Shown here: one piece after another, positions 23,601 to 34,856 of the stretch
Layout: the number at the start of each line of letters is the position of its first letter
Position numbering within the stretch: position 1 is the stretch's first letter
From: Struthio camelus
Lineage: Eukaryota; Chordata; Aves; Struthioniformes; Struthionidae
Length of the DNA stretch: 64,000 nt
Assembly: GCF_040807025.1 (NCBI RefSeq)
Contig: NC_090956.1
Coordinates: 2,406,517 to 2,470,516 of the forward strand
Reading direction: 5' to 3'
Position numbers and translations under genes: made by a program
Notes under the pieces: generated by a model
What the model saw: the letters and a program-made list of their open reading frames with translations, nothing else
Told to the model about the DNA's origin: nothing
Databases searched by the model: none

Positions 23601-26600
23601 GGGGAACAGCAGCCAAGCACCTTGCCAAGCAGAGGAGCTGCTCTGGGAGCCTGCGGGGCCAGAGACGGGAAAGTCGTGTTAGAAGGGATGTATATATATG
23701 AGCGCATCCCCCGTAGGAAGTCCGGAAAGGATGCTGCTACGGAGTATTACAGATAGAACCAATTAACATTTCTTCTTCTTTTTTTTTCCCGGCCAAGGAA
23801 TGATCTTTTTCCAAAACTGAGCGTCACATCGTTCATGTTTTCTAAAACGTTATGCTTTTAACCCACATCTCCCAAGCAAATGGAAACATTAAACATGCAG
23901 AGCTATCCTTTTTGTAGGTTTTAACCATCTTTCTGTTTTCTCCTCTTCCAGTAGCAAAACTGAATAAGGGAAAAGGGGAAAGGATAAAAGCATAGAGGAA
24001 GCCAGGTAAAAGTATATGTTGTTGAAGAAGAAAATTTCAAAATTTATCCCAAGGTAAGAAAACAGTCTAAATATTTTTACTAGCGAACCCCACGTTGGCT
24101 CTGCCACATAGGCATTTATATATGCTGCCATAGGTTTAAGCGAAGGACACACGTTATTGAACTGAGCGCGAGGCAGCCCTGCCGGGAGCTGCAGGGAACA
24201 GGGGGAGCGATCCTGCCCCTTGGGCCGGGGCCCATCTCACTCACGCGGAAGGGCTGCTGTTGGCCTCCTGGGCGAACGCGGAGCCGGCGAGGAGCTCGGC
24301 CAGAGCCGGGGGGACCCTGGCGAGGTGGCGGCGGCGGCGGCGCAGGGTGGCCGCGTCTCCCACCAGGTGCCGGAGCTAGGAAGGAGAAGGGGGCTGCTCG
24401 GTGCGGGGCCGTCCGGGGGCCGTGCCGGTGGCCATGCCGCGGCGAAGCAGCTGTGTCCCGGCAGGGCTTGCGGCCCTGCTGCCCCATGCCAGGCGCCTTG
24501 TTGCCGTTTCTCTCCCAGACACGGTGCGGAAGGGAGAGAGGGTGCAGGGAAGGGACACGAGAGTGGCCAGAAAAATGAAGCTGGATGTGGATTATTTGTT
24601 GTAAAGATCTTTCTCTTTTCTATAAGGAAATAACCAGCTAAATGTCATGAAGGCAGAAGAGTTTAGGGGGATTTCAGACAGCGCCAAGCAGCCAGGCTGT
24701 TTTCTGGCAGAAGAAGCGAGACCTGCGTGACTCCCATAGAACAAGCCTGAATTCACGCCGCCCAGCATGGGCGCATGCTGCAGGGCGAGAGGAGGCAGCC
24801 GCGCTCAGCGGGCGTACGTACGACCCTGGCGTTGCTCTGCGGGAGCACCCTGACGTCCTCGGTGCCGTTGTGGCGGATGCGACGCCCCAGGTAAGCGGCA
24901 AACCAGTCTGCTGTGCCTGGGCCGCTGGCGCTGGGCTGCTGCGGCTTGGCCGGAGCTGCTGCGTGAGAAACGGCAGAGCCGTCACCACAAGGCTTCCCGG
25001 GGGCTCGGCCCTGCGCTGCAAGGCGCGGAGCTCTGCCCGCGGTCGGGCACGTGCCGGCAGTGCCACAGGGCGGCTCGTGTCGGACGAGGCTCTGTGCCGA
25101 GCCGGGCGCTGGCGCTCACCGCGGAGATGGGCTCCGATGGAGGTGCAGAGGGCGCGTGTGCTGCTCTGGAGGGCTGGGGGGCTGAGGCTCGGCACCCCCA
25201 CGCTGCAGGGCACAGAGAGCCGGGGTCAGGGCTGGGAGTGGAGGAGTCTCGCCCCGTCCCAACACGCAAGGGATGGGAGTGCAAAATACATCGTTAAGGA
25301 GCTAGAATCACTTTTTTTTTTTTTTTTTTAAAAAAACTCTGACCGCTCCAGAGGGACAATTAATTGGAACCTCTGATTGCTTTGCAGGGCCAGGGCAACT
25401 CACATCTTGCAGAAAGCCGTGCAACTCGCGTCGAGGAGCTCGTAGGAGCTCAGGACGTGGCGGGATCGCTGCAGCCTGCTGGCTGCAAGCCAGGCGTCCA
25501 CCGTGCTCTCATCAGCCCCACCAGGGAGACGGGCCTGGATGGAGAGACGACAGGGGATCAGCGGTGCCGAGCCCTTGCCAAACCTTGCTGGTGCCATTGG
25601 ACAACCCAGAATATCTCTTCCCTACAATGCCCACAGCCTCCCGCATTTTATAGGGTCCTTTTGGCACCTGCTGCTCCAGCAACTAAGCTCAGCAAAAATG
25701 CAGAATCAAGTGGAGCTAAGACACACACATTTGACCTACCGTAGTGCTCGGCTGAGCAATAAGGTACCCTTTCCTTTTGAAATTCCTCACAAGCGTTGTC
25801 AGGACGGTGTCATTCCTGTGGGGGTCAGAGCTGGCCAGCAGGTGAACTAGCGCAGCAGAGTCCTTGGTGTCCAGAAGGAAGAGAAAACAAAACATTATGA
25901 TAGAGAAGGCAAAAAATAGTAAAGAGGAGGAGCTTCCTCTTGCAGTTGGGGTGGGATTTTTGGTCACTGCAGAGCACATAACGCGTAGGCTTTGAAGTTG
26001 CAAAGTTCTCCCTTCCCACTCCTTACTGGAGGTGCCTGGATATATTCCTAAAAATGCCTCTGACTTATAAAGACAAACCAAGGGGAAACTGTAAAGGGTA
26101 TTTCCCACATTTAGCAAATGTAGGGCTTAGACTAAAATAGAAAAACATCTCCTATTCTGAGTCACGTACTATTTGTCTGAGCTCTGGGATAGAGATTAGA
26201 AAGGGACTAAAGGGGACACCCAAGCAGATTCAATCCATTGCATTTAAGGTGACTTGGTCCTAGAGCAGGCATTATGCTGGTCTGTACACCATTCGCTATG
26301 ATCGTTCTTAATATTAACGCAGACTTGCTGAGATCTCCTTTCTCCTTCCCAGACCCAGGGCTGGTTTTCTGGCTGGGGCAGCCCTGAATGGCTCTGCCCT
26401 GCATGGGGGGAGGCAATGCTGCTGTGACAGCCCTGGCTGGTGCTCTCGGACAGGCACGGCCACAGTGCTGCCGCCCGGCAAGCCGCAGCTGCTGCAGGCC
26501 GCTGAGCAATATTTACAGCAGCCCTGAGGCTGCTCGAAGCTATGCTCAGATGCAGAAGCCACCACAGTCAGTCTCAAGAGTGGGGACCCTTCAAAGGTTG

Positions 26601-27582
26601 GGTGCATTCATCTTTCCCTTCTTTCCAGGTGCTAGATTGGTTGGAAGTTGATCAGGGATCAGGGCAGCCCTGGTGACAGAGTGCCGTGTGTGCCTGTGCC
26701 ACGGCCGTGCGAGTGCTCAGCCCCGGATTCGCCCCACAACGTGGTGCCGCTCTCCAAGGGGGGCAGCTGAGAGACAGACATAGGTGTCGCTCTTCAGATG
26801 CTGCCACAGTCGTGATGTCTTCACCATTCAGAGCAGGCTTCCCCGGAAGACATCTGCCAGGGCAGAGACCCGCAGGGACTGCCGCAGTTCCTGCCACTTT
26901 CGGCACGAGCTGCGACGTCCTGCTGCCGGTGCTGTTTGTAAACTGTCTTAGTAGCTATTTAAATAACCCACAGTGACTTACTGATGCTGCTTTCACAAAG
27001 TCTGTTGAAAGTCCTGCAACGAAGCAAAATCATGTTATAAAATATCTCTTCCTCTATATACTTGTGAATAGGGCTCTGTTCTATAGCATCTCCCCATTAA
27101 AAGTCTAGGAAAGATCTTTTCTCTGTCAATTTGATAATGTTTAGTAAATGCAGAGATTCAAAAATAAATATGTAGAGGTTCAAAAGAGCAGATATTATAA
27201 CCACCCTGCAACCTCCATTTGGCCCTGATAACCAGGACTTCATCTATGGATGGGTTTAAAAGACGGTGAAAAAATCTGCCCCCAGAAGAGTGTGTTTGTG
27301 CAGGAAATTTCTAATGCAGTGCTCACTGCAGGCTTGAAAAACCTCCCACAAATTTGTAATGCTAATGGTGGCATGAGGCAGAGCTCCCTTAAGCCAAAAT
27401 GATGTGGATTTGTCAATGAAAAGCCACAGTGACCTGGGGCTGTGCTGAATTGCTCACGAGTTAAATGGGTGTCCTGGGGCAGCTCACCCGGGGGTCAAGG
27501 CACAGGCCAGGTTTTGAGGGGAAACAAGTAACTCACGGAGGCAGAGGACGAAGGTGGCCAGGACCTGGGCTGCCTGGGTCAT
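13753..27582 (-). CDS. MSLNL: Mesothelin-like protein with mucin-like C-terminus, 24 exons
   Basis: A secreted or cell-surface mesothelin-family glycoprotein. Exons in order: 27582-27537, 27013-26982, 25862-25740, 25534-25404, 25202-25120, 24907-24822, 24375-24245, 23650-23497, 22832-22614, 22440-22270, 21947-21801, 21163-21114, 20415-20295, 19918-19833, 19241-19115, 18987-18803, 18702-18612, 18275-18131, 17777-17593, 16889-16734, 16105-15972, 15432-15302, 15121-15027, 14805-13753. Phases agree throughout, giving 3882 bp and 1293 residues. Exon 1 encodes a short hydrophobic signal peptide (MTQAAQVLATFVLCL). A furin-type RTKR lies at about residue 705. Exons 11-23 match MSLN exon for exon. The last exon encodes about 50 core residues (to LGIGLQGG), then 300 residues rich in Ser, Thr and Pro with some N-glycosylation sequons. 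The stop follows a donor-like GTAAGG, so a further 3' exon is possible. The symbol rests on synteny with human 16p13.3. Confidence 0.9.
25312..25336 (+). repeat. T18/A7 homopolymer run
   Basis: Eighteen T followed directly by seven A, in an MSLNL intron between exons 25534-25404 and 25202-25120. It is a low-complexity run with no associated element body. Confidence 0.85.
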
Positions 27583-30500
27583 GCTGCCTGTGACAGGGCT
27601 GGGGCCTCGGTGCTGGCCTGGAAGAAGCACAGGGCCTAGGTTGAGATGATCGCCCCCCCCCCCCCCCATCTCGCCCTGCGTGCTGATTTTCTGTGTCAAA
27701 ATCCTGCTGTTTGAGTGGATGTTAGCACCACGGATTCAATGTGGCCTCTGGTGCTCTATGAGCGCCAGGGCAAATCCACCCACCACCAAGAGAAATTTTT
27801 TTACCTTTTGTAGTGGAGGGCAGATTTTTGTTCTCTGCCTCTTATTGAAAGAAACGCGTATTCCTCTCCGAAGTGCAGAGCTGCGTCTCTTATCTGACCG
27901 CTTGCACGGGCAGGTCTCTCTCCCGTCCCTAGGCTCGGCACTGGGCCACACCAGTGCAGACTGGAAGAAATCCACTGTAACGGGTGCAGTGGTACCTATA
28001 CAAGCCCGGTGTAAGAGCAAAAGCAGGTGTTGCACTTCCTCTTTATCCCAACTGCATACCAATCAACTAGCGACCCCTAATAGAAAATAAATTCTAGATC
28101 TAGAAATTAGATCAATGGGCTCTTTAATATTCCGCAGAACAATTAGCTTATTGACCTTCGAACTAGATGCTAATAATTTTTCAGCTACGTCTCATTATGT
28201 TCCGTAAATCCCCCTGAGCTACAAAGGCAGTCTCATTTCCTCGTCTCCATCGATCCGGTGGGATTTGCTCTGCTATTAGAATTAAATGTCTTTCAGAAGG
28301 GAAAGGTGCTCACCCAGCTGCAGTCCGGCGAGGCGGCGGAGCCCGTCTCCGTGGGCGCTGGTGTCCTGGGGACGGGCAGCGTTAGCGAACTGGTCTGTGC
28401 TCGCGCCTCGCCGGGGTGGGGATGGTGCGCTGAAAAAGGGGGTGTGACAGAAGCAGTTTCTCAACAGTGTTTCGTAAAGTAGCTTTGGGGGTTTTTTTGT
28501 TGTTTCTTTTTTCCTTCTCTAAGGGTCAGTTTGAACTTGGGGCAAATGAATTAAATCCTCTGGTTTGGCCATTCCCGCACTCCTTACAGAGACAAAAGTT
28601 CTCTGAAGATATTGAAAAATCTTTGAACTATTTAGGGATATATTTTGTAGGGCAACCAGAATTCAGAATAGAGCAACGTTCAATTAAGGGCTTGATACCT
28701 CTCCGTGAGCTTGTTTTCCCTCACTGTCTTTGTTTTTCTCTTGAATGTGGACAATCTGCTTTTCTTTTTTTTTACAGTTCTCTACCTGGAATTTCTAGTC
28801 ACGTTTTGAAACACAGTCTGGAACGTGTCACGAAAAAAACAGACTAAAAATAAAGAAAGCAAAGACTTTCCAAGGGTGCTGTGACAAAAAGCCAGCGGAA
28901 AGGGCCGATGCTCAGCAGCGAGCGCGCTGTCGGCGCTGCAGGCCGGGCTGCGCTCTGCTCCTCGGCTCGGCCAAACAACTCTTGAGTTGTTGGGGGTACG
29001 TTAGCCTTTGCGAATAGTCACTGCAAACCATGGAGCAGCGGTAAATGGGTTTTGCTCCCTCCTTGCAGCTCCTGGTTGCGGTAGCCTGGGTGGCCTCTGG
29101 CTCCCGGGCATCTCCTCGGGGTTTTGCGTTGGAGCCCGGACCTGAATCGCATCAGTTCACTCCAACATCACGAGAGCACGTTCCCCCCCCCATCCCCGGC
29201 CCCGGGCAGCGCTGCCTCGCTAAGGGTAGAAGAGAGGGATTTGCCTTGCTGGCTGCTGCGTGTCCCCTGCTCATTGCTTCCAAAAAGGGGAAGGCTGGTT
29301 CCTCTGGGGCAACTGATGAACCCTTGAGCTTTCTGTGCGTAGCTAACGGGGTTACTCCGGGGGAAGGGGCTGTGCGATTGGCCTTGTGGCCCTCCCGCCA
29401 CAGCCCCACGTCCCGGCCGCTCCTCGGGGCCTCGGCGCCTCCACGGCCTCGCCGCGGGGACGGGCGAGGCTGAGGAACCGGTCCTGCAAAGCAAGGTGTT
29501 GGTCAGCAGCTCTCTGATGTTTCTGGTTTCTATTTTGGAAGTATCTGCTGTAAAAATAGACCCCGTTGGAGCAGTAAAATTACAGAAACTTGTTTGCTAT
29601 GAGACTGCTGACGGGAAGGGGCCTTCGCCTAGGGCTCTGCAGCCAGAGGTGAATTGAGTGTTGAGAGCAAGGACTCATCAGGGCACTGTGGGAGGTCATT
29701 GCGTTTGCCGGGAGCTTAAGTACATGGCCCTGGGACAACACTGGGGGCCCTGGAAGACCTTCACAGGAGCCAACACCGGCAGTGCTGTGTGTGCCAAGAA
29801 CCAAAGGCTGAAGGCTCTTCCCCAGAAGGTCCTTTTACATTTTAGTGGTCAACATCACTGACAGTGAGGAGGCAGGAGAGTAGCCAGCCACAGTGTCCGC
29901 AGGGCCAGAGGGGCAGGGAATTGCTCCTGGTTTTACCAGCTGCTCTCCTGCGTCTCTGGATTGCCAGGTTTGCAAGTTTAAAATCTGCTCAAAACCTGAA
30001 CACCACAAATAGTTTCTTTCAATCTTCACTCATTTTTCCAGTTGCTTCAATTTGAGGAATGACCTGTTGATTAAAAGAGTTCTTAAAAAACCATGCTGGG
30101 AGGCACTTTTCTCTGCGGATCATCTAAACACCAGTAAACCCCCCACAAAAGCATGTTACCTCTCTGATACCTTCTGCCCCTTCCCAGGCAGCATTGCTCT
30201 GCTCCCAGCACTTTTTGCCAGAAGAGGTCTGCGGTATTTTGAAATTAGGCAAAGCTTTGCTTTCTCCTTTTGTTATTTGGTTTGGGACAATAGCAGCTGC
30301 TGGTGTTGTCAGTCAAATATTTTTTATTGGGTGACTTTGGGATTTTCTATTTTCAGAAAACTGAAACCAGTTCCTGTTAGAGGTCTAATTGCAAACACAG
30401 GTCACTGAGGGACAGGGAAGGCTGGCAATGCGATGGGGCTGGAGATAAGGTCCTTGGGGCCTTGCCAGGGAGGTGTGGATGGAGCAGACCTTCCTGAGAT

Positions 30501-33500
30501 GGCATCTAAGATCCTAAATTCCCCCCCCGGCAGCAGGTCCTGGGTGAGGGCGCCTTAGGGACGTGAGGGGAGTACATCGGTGCCGAGGCCTGCACCAGCG
30601 CTTGGCCCTACAGCCCTTCTCTGGGGAAGGGCAGCAAGTGCAAAACAGGGTTGAACTGCAGATATTTGAGATGGAAAAGGTCCCTGCGGCAGAACTGAGC
30701 AAACAGGCCGAAAGAACTACCAATTTGTCCAGCTCCAGCCCTGGGGTTGCCTGCAGTTTGTGCCGCTGCAGCCACTGTGCTGCTGCAGCAGTTCTGCCTG
30801 GGGCGTCGAGCTGTGGGGGGCTCCGGGGAGCCTGCGTGCCACCAGGCGCGTGGGGTGGGTATGGGCACAGACAGAGGGATGCTTCATCCTTCTCCCCAGG
30901 AAAGGCATATGTATCTTGCTAAGGGGTTTGGGAGGGAAAAAAAATAATGTTTTTTTTTTTGTTGAAAGAAAATGTGTGAAATCAGCTAGTGGAAAACTCC
31001 ATGCACTGGAGAAGACCTCGGGCCAGATTTTGAAAAGCACCATCATAACTTACCCCTCCGATAAAAAAAGACTAAGAGCTGGCTAACTTCAATGCCAGCC
31101 TCATCCCCTGATTTTACAGAAGAGCACGCTTTCCTTTTAGCAGAGGGGAGCACGAGAGGTTCAACTGCCCTGTGGGCCAGAGAGAGAGCAAGGGAAGCAG
31201 AGCAGCCTGGAGATCCTCGAGGCTGGAGGTGGCCGGTGATGGGAAGAGATGGGCTGGAGAAAGAGCAGGGCCAGCATCCCTCGAGCACATGAGGGCATCT
31301 GCATTCACCTCCTCGCCTGCATCCTTGCTCATCTTATCACGATTTACTAAATCCTCTCTAATGGTGGAGCTTCTTTGAGTTTCCTCTGCCCTCCTGAAGC
31401 CGCCGGCGAGGAGGGCTTTCAGGTGGGTAATCCCCCTAGTCTCGGCAACAAGGATTTTACCTGGGTGAGGGGGAAGATTAAAGCCAGTGCTTGCCCAACA
31501 GGTTTGCCAGGTTGGAGTCCTGGAGCCGGTCTTGCCTGGCCGGCCTGTGCTCATTCCCGAAAGCCCCTCGGCACGGTGCACAGGGCCACCGCCACTGAGC
31601 ACGCTGCTGGTTGTTTGCCACGCTCTCATGCAATGCTGGGCAAATTGAGAGACCACTGGTTCAAATGCTGTATATATGTGAAATGATTTACTCCAGTAAT
31701 GTCCACAAATGTGCAACAATAAATAAGGATTATTCCAAGAAGTACAGAACGTCACAACACACATGTACACCCATTCACAACCCCCCCCCCCCACCATGTT
31801 TTAGATACACAAGCGGATCCACATAAGACACAGCGAATTACCCAGTGGAAGGAACTACACAATCAGGACGGAGCAACACTGCACACCAGTATGAAGGAGG
31901 GAAAGCAGGGTGAAAGCGTTACCGTAAAATACCTCTCTCCAAGATAAGGAAAAATATATATTTTTCTCTCTGGTTCCTGCAACATGGGGTAAAAGTGCAA
32001 TATGTGAAGGCTGAGATGGGTGCAGGGTGCTGGGGTTCCTCCAGTGTTCCTGGTGGGCAAATACTGCTCACCGGTTGCCGGCTGCCTGGGCTCCCTGGCC
32101 CTCACCGTCTACGTGACTGGCCCCTTATGCACATGCATCGGTGTCCCTAAATGCCACCGCCAACAACTGCAGTCCTCATGGCCGAGAGGCAGCCTCTGTC
32201 CCAGACGGCTGAAAAGACCCCACCCATGCGAGCTGCAAGCGCCCTGCAGCTGATGGCTGCTTCCTCCGGCACTCGCGGGAGTCCTAGTCCCAGTGGAGAC
32301 CGTCCCCCACACCAGACCTGTAGGAAGCATGCGTTGCATCTCTGATACTGCTGCAAATTTCACCCCTCATTTTTAAGCCCTCCAGTGCACATTGGTGCCG
32401 TTAACTCTTCAGCTAATATGCACACACTCTTAACGTCCGGGCTCAGGACGCTCCTCTGGCCATCTCACCAGGCTGCCCACCTTGGCTGCCCGCCCTGGCC
32501 ACACTTGGGAGACGGGGAAAGTGAGGCTGGGACCTGCAGAGGAATTAATGGAACAAAATTCAGCACACCAGAGTCGCAACCAAGCTTCCTACCAAGGGCC
32601 ACGCATCTCCCGTACTTCTGAAGCTCTGATGGGCCTTCTGCCACTAACAAATAGTGTCAGCTCACAAATCTACTGGTTCTTGCCTCAATATGCAGGGCCT
32701 GGCTTGGCAGGTGAGTTGCCAGCGGTGAGCCTGTCTCCTACGTGTGCCTGAGCGCTGGCATCACGAGCTGCCAGCACGCGGCTCAGCTGCATGCATCGAC
32801 CTCACATAACTCCCTCGGCAGGGAAAATGCAGGCGCCAACACGCGGTGCCGCACCAGCCACCAGCTGCCAGCACAGACCCTGGCTCACTTTGCACTGAGC
32901 TCTGCAAAAGCCAGGAGCCGCCACCGCTCATCACCGGGTGACACGCGCCGGCCGCACCCGACAGCACAGCGGGCATCGGGGAGCAGCCTCTCTGCGGGAT
33001 GAGAGGTGAGCCGGGACGGCTGTGCAAAACCGCACAGGGGTTGGAGACATATCAAGTGTGAGCCTGCGTGCAGGGGCTACAGCACTTCATCCGCCCCTCT
33101 CAGTAGGTATATTGGTAACAGGAAACAACTGTTGGGCGTATTTTAAATATAACAGGGCTTACTGCACCGTGCAGAGAGTGGGCTGGGAATTAAAGGGTCT
33201 CTAGGCACACACGCTGATGGGACAGCTCAGTGCTGCGTACTCCAGGGCATTGGTGCTCTATATGCATAAAACCAGTCGTGACAATACATTGTAATAGGCT
33301 ACAGTCGCTGATGTCCTTCAGTAGTCTCAGGGCTGTCTCTCATAATCCCACTCCAGCCAACCTGTTCTCTTCATTTTCAAAACTTCCTCTAAGGGCTGCA
33401 GAGGAAAAGTGAGGTGGAAACTAGAGCGCAAAGGCAGTATGAAGTTGACTGGCAAAGCAAGGACATTTTCAGACCAACTTTTCTTTGCATGCTGCCACAC

Positions 33501-34856
33501 TGAGGTCCAGCTTGAAACACGAGCTTCCTTCCTGCTGCTCGCATCTGTCTTTAGCGTTTCTTAGAGCTTCAGCCATTTTTCCTGCTGTTCTCCCTCTGCC
33601 ACAGCCCTAACAAACTGCCTAACTGGAAGACCTGTTTCCAGCACCATCTAGTGCTAGTACCCTGCTAGCGAGGGATTCAAGCAGTAAGACAAAAAAGTGA
33701 TCCTTATTCCCTGACGTTAAGGAAAAGCAGAAAGAGGCTTTTACCTGACAATTCTGTCCCAGCAGGGGTTGCATACATATCCAGGATAAAAGTGGATGCT
33801 AAGAAAAGGAAATCTTAGTAGAAAGAATAATCAAATCTATTAAAAAAAGCTTAGCGATGCTAGCTATTTGGGGTACAAGTACTAAAAATACACGCACTTC
33901 CAAGACCATCACTATTTCAGAACTGGTAAAAGACTATTCTTTTCATAGAAATTTGAAAAAAGTTTAAAATCTATTAGTATTAATTCACTCATCTTCAACA
34001 AACCTTTAAAAAAATACATGTGGTCTGATGCGGCAAGGAAATCTGCAAAGACAGGGAGGGGAAAGCAGCAATCCTCTGCGGCGGTTAGGGGACCTTTCCT
34101 GTTTCGCACACCTCAGTTTGGCGGGCCAAACACCCAGAAGCCGAGTCTGCAGGAAAGCCGCCTCTCTGCGCTGGCTGTGCAGGAACCTGCCCCGCGCAGC
34201 AGAGCCGCTGCGGCCCCACAGATACCCTGCCGGCAGCTCTGGGACAAGAGAGCTGTCCTCGTCCCCTGAAGCGGCCAGCAGCCTCCTGATCTGCCTCCCC
34301 ACTCCCTCGATGAGAAGTGGGGCAGCCCCACTCACCAGCTGCCCTGAGGGGACGCAGCCTGCAGGCAGGAACAAGGGGTGGGAACGTGGGAAGCAGATAC
34401 CAAAGCTGCATCCAGGAGGACGTACGTTTCGTGTTCCCCCTTCCCTTCGATGGGGTGCGTTTTAGCATCCTAGCGCTACAGGTTTGCAGACACGTCCATC
34501 ACTTTACTGGCAAAGCTCGTGTCCACGCTCACCTAACTGCGTCTGAGCCCTGGGAAAGGGGTGTGATACTCTGGGTCCGATCTGCGCTCGAAGCTGGTGC
34601 GGGACATGCTAACTGCTGCTGAGGCATGGAGTTAGGAAAGGGGCATCCAGGGGGTCAGACAAGTGATGAGTTCATTAAAAAAAAAGCCAATCCTAGCTGC
34701 TGCTAAAATCTTTCTCATCCCAGTCCTGGAAGTGAAGGAAACTATGGCATACAAAAAGTGCAGATGTGGTCAGCGCTGGGCTTGTGGGGGAGGCCAGCCA
34801 GGACCCACTAGGGCAAAAACGGAGCTTTGGATTGGAAATGCAGAAACTTGAATTGC
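27583..34856. other. Intergenic region between MSLNL and RPUSD1
   Basis: I recognise no gene in these 7.3 kb. It should include the MSLNL promoter on its left and the RPUSD1 3' UTR on its right. Open frames here are short and match nothing I know. GC-rich, CpG-containing blocks lie near 28900-29480 and 34120-34330. An AT-rich block lies at about 28080-28230. A run of 12 C is at 31781-31792. I found no clear minus-strand AATAAA close below RPUSD1. Confidence 0.6.
27653..27667 (+). repeat. Poly(C) run, 15 bases
   Basis: This run of C (G on the coding strand) lies about 70 bp upstream of the MSLNL start codon, in the likely 5' UTR or core promoter. Its length probably varies between individuals and is prone to sequencing error. 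Confidence 0.85.

Noticed and set aside
31114-31797. Minus-strand open frame of 227 codons in the intergenic region
   Set aside because: No family resemblance, no convincing splice or promoter context, and overlapping open frames on the other strand.
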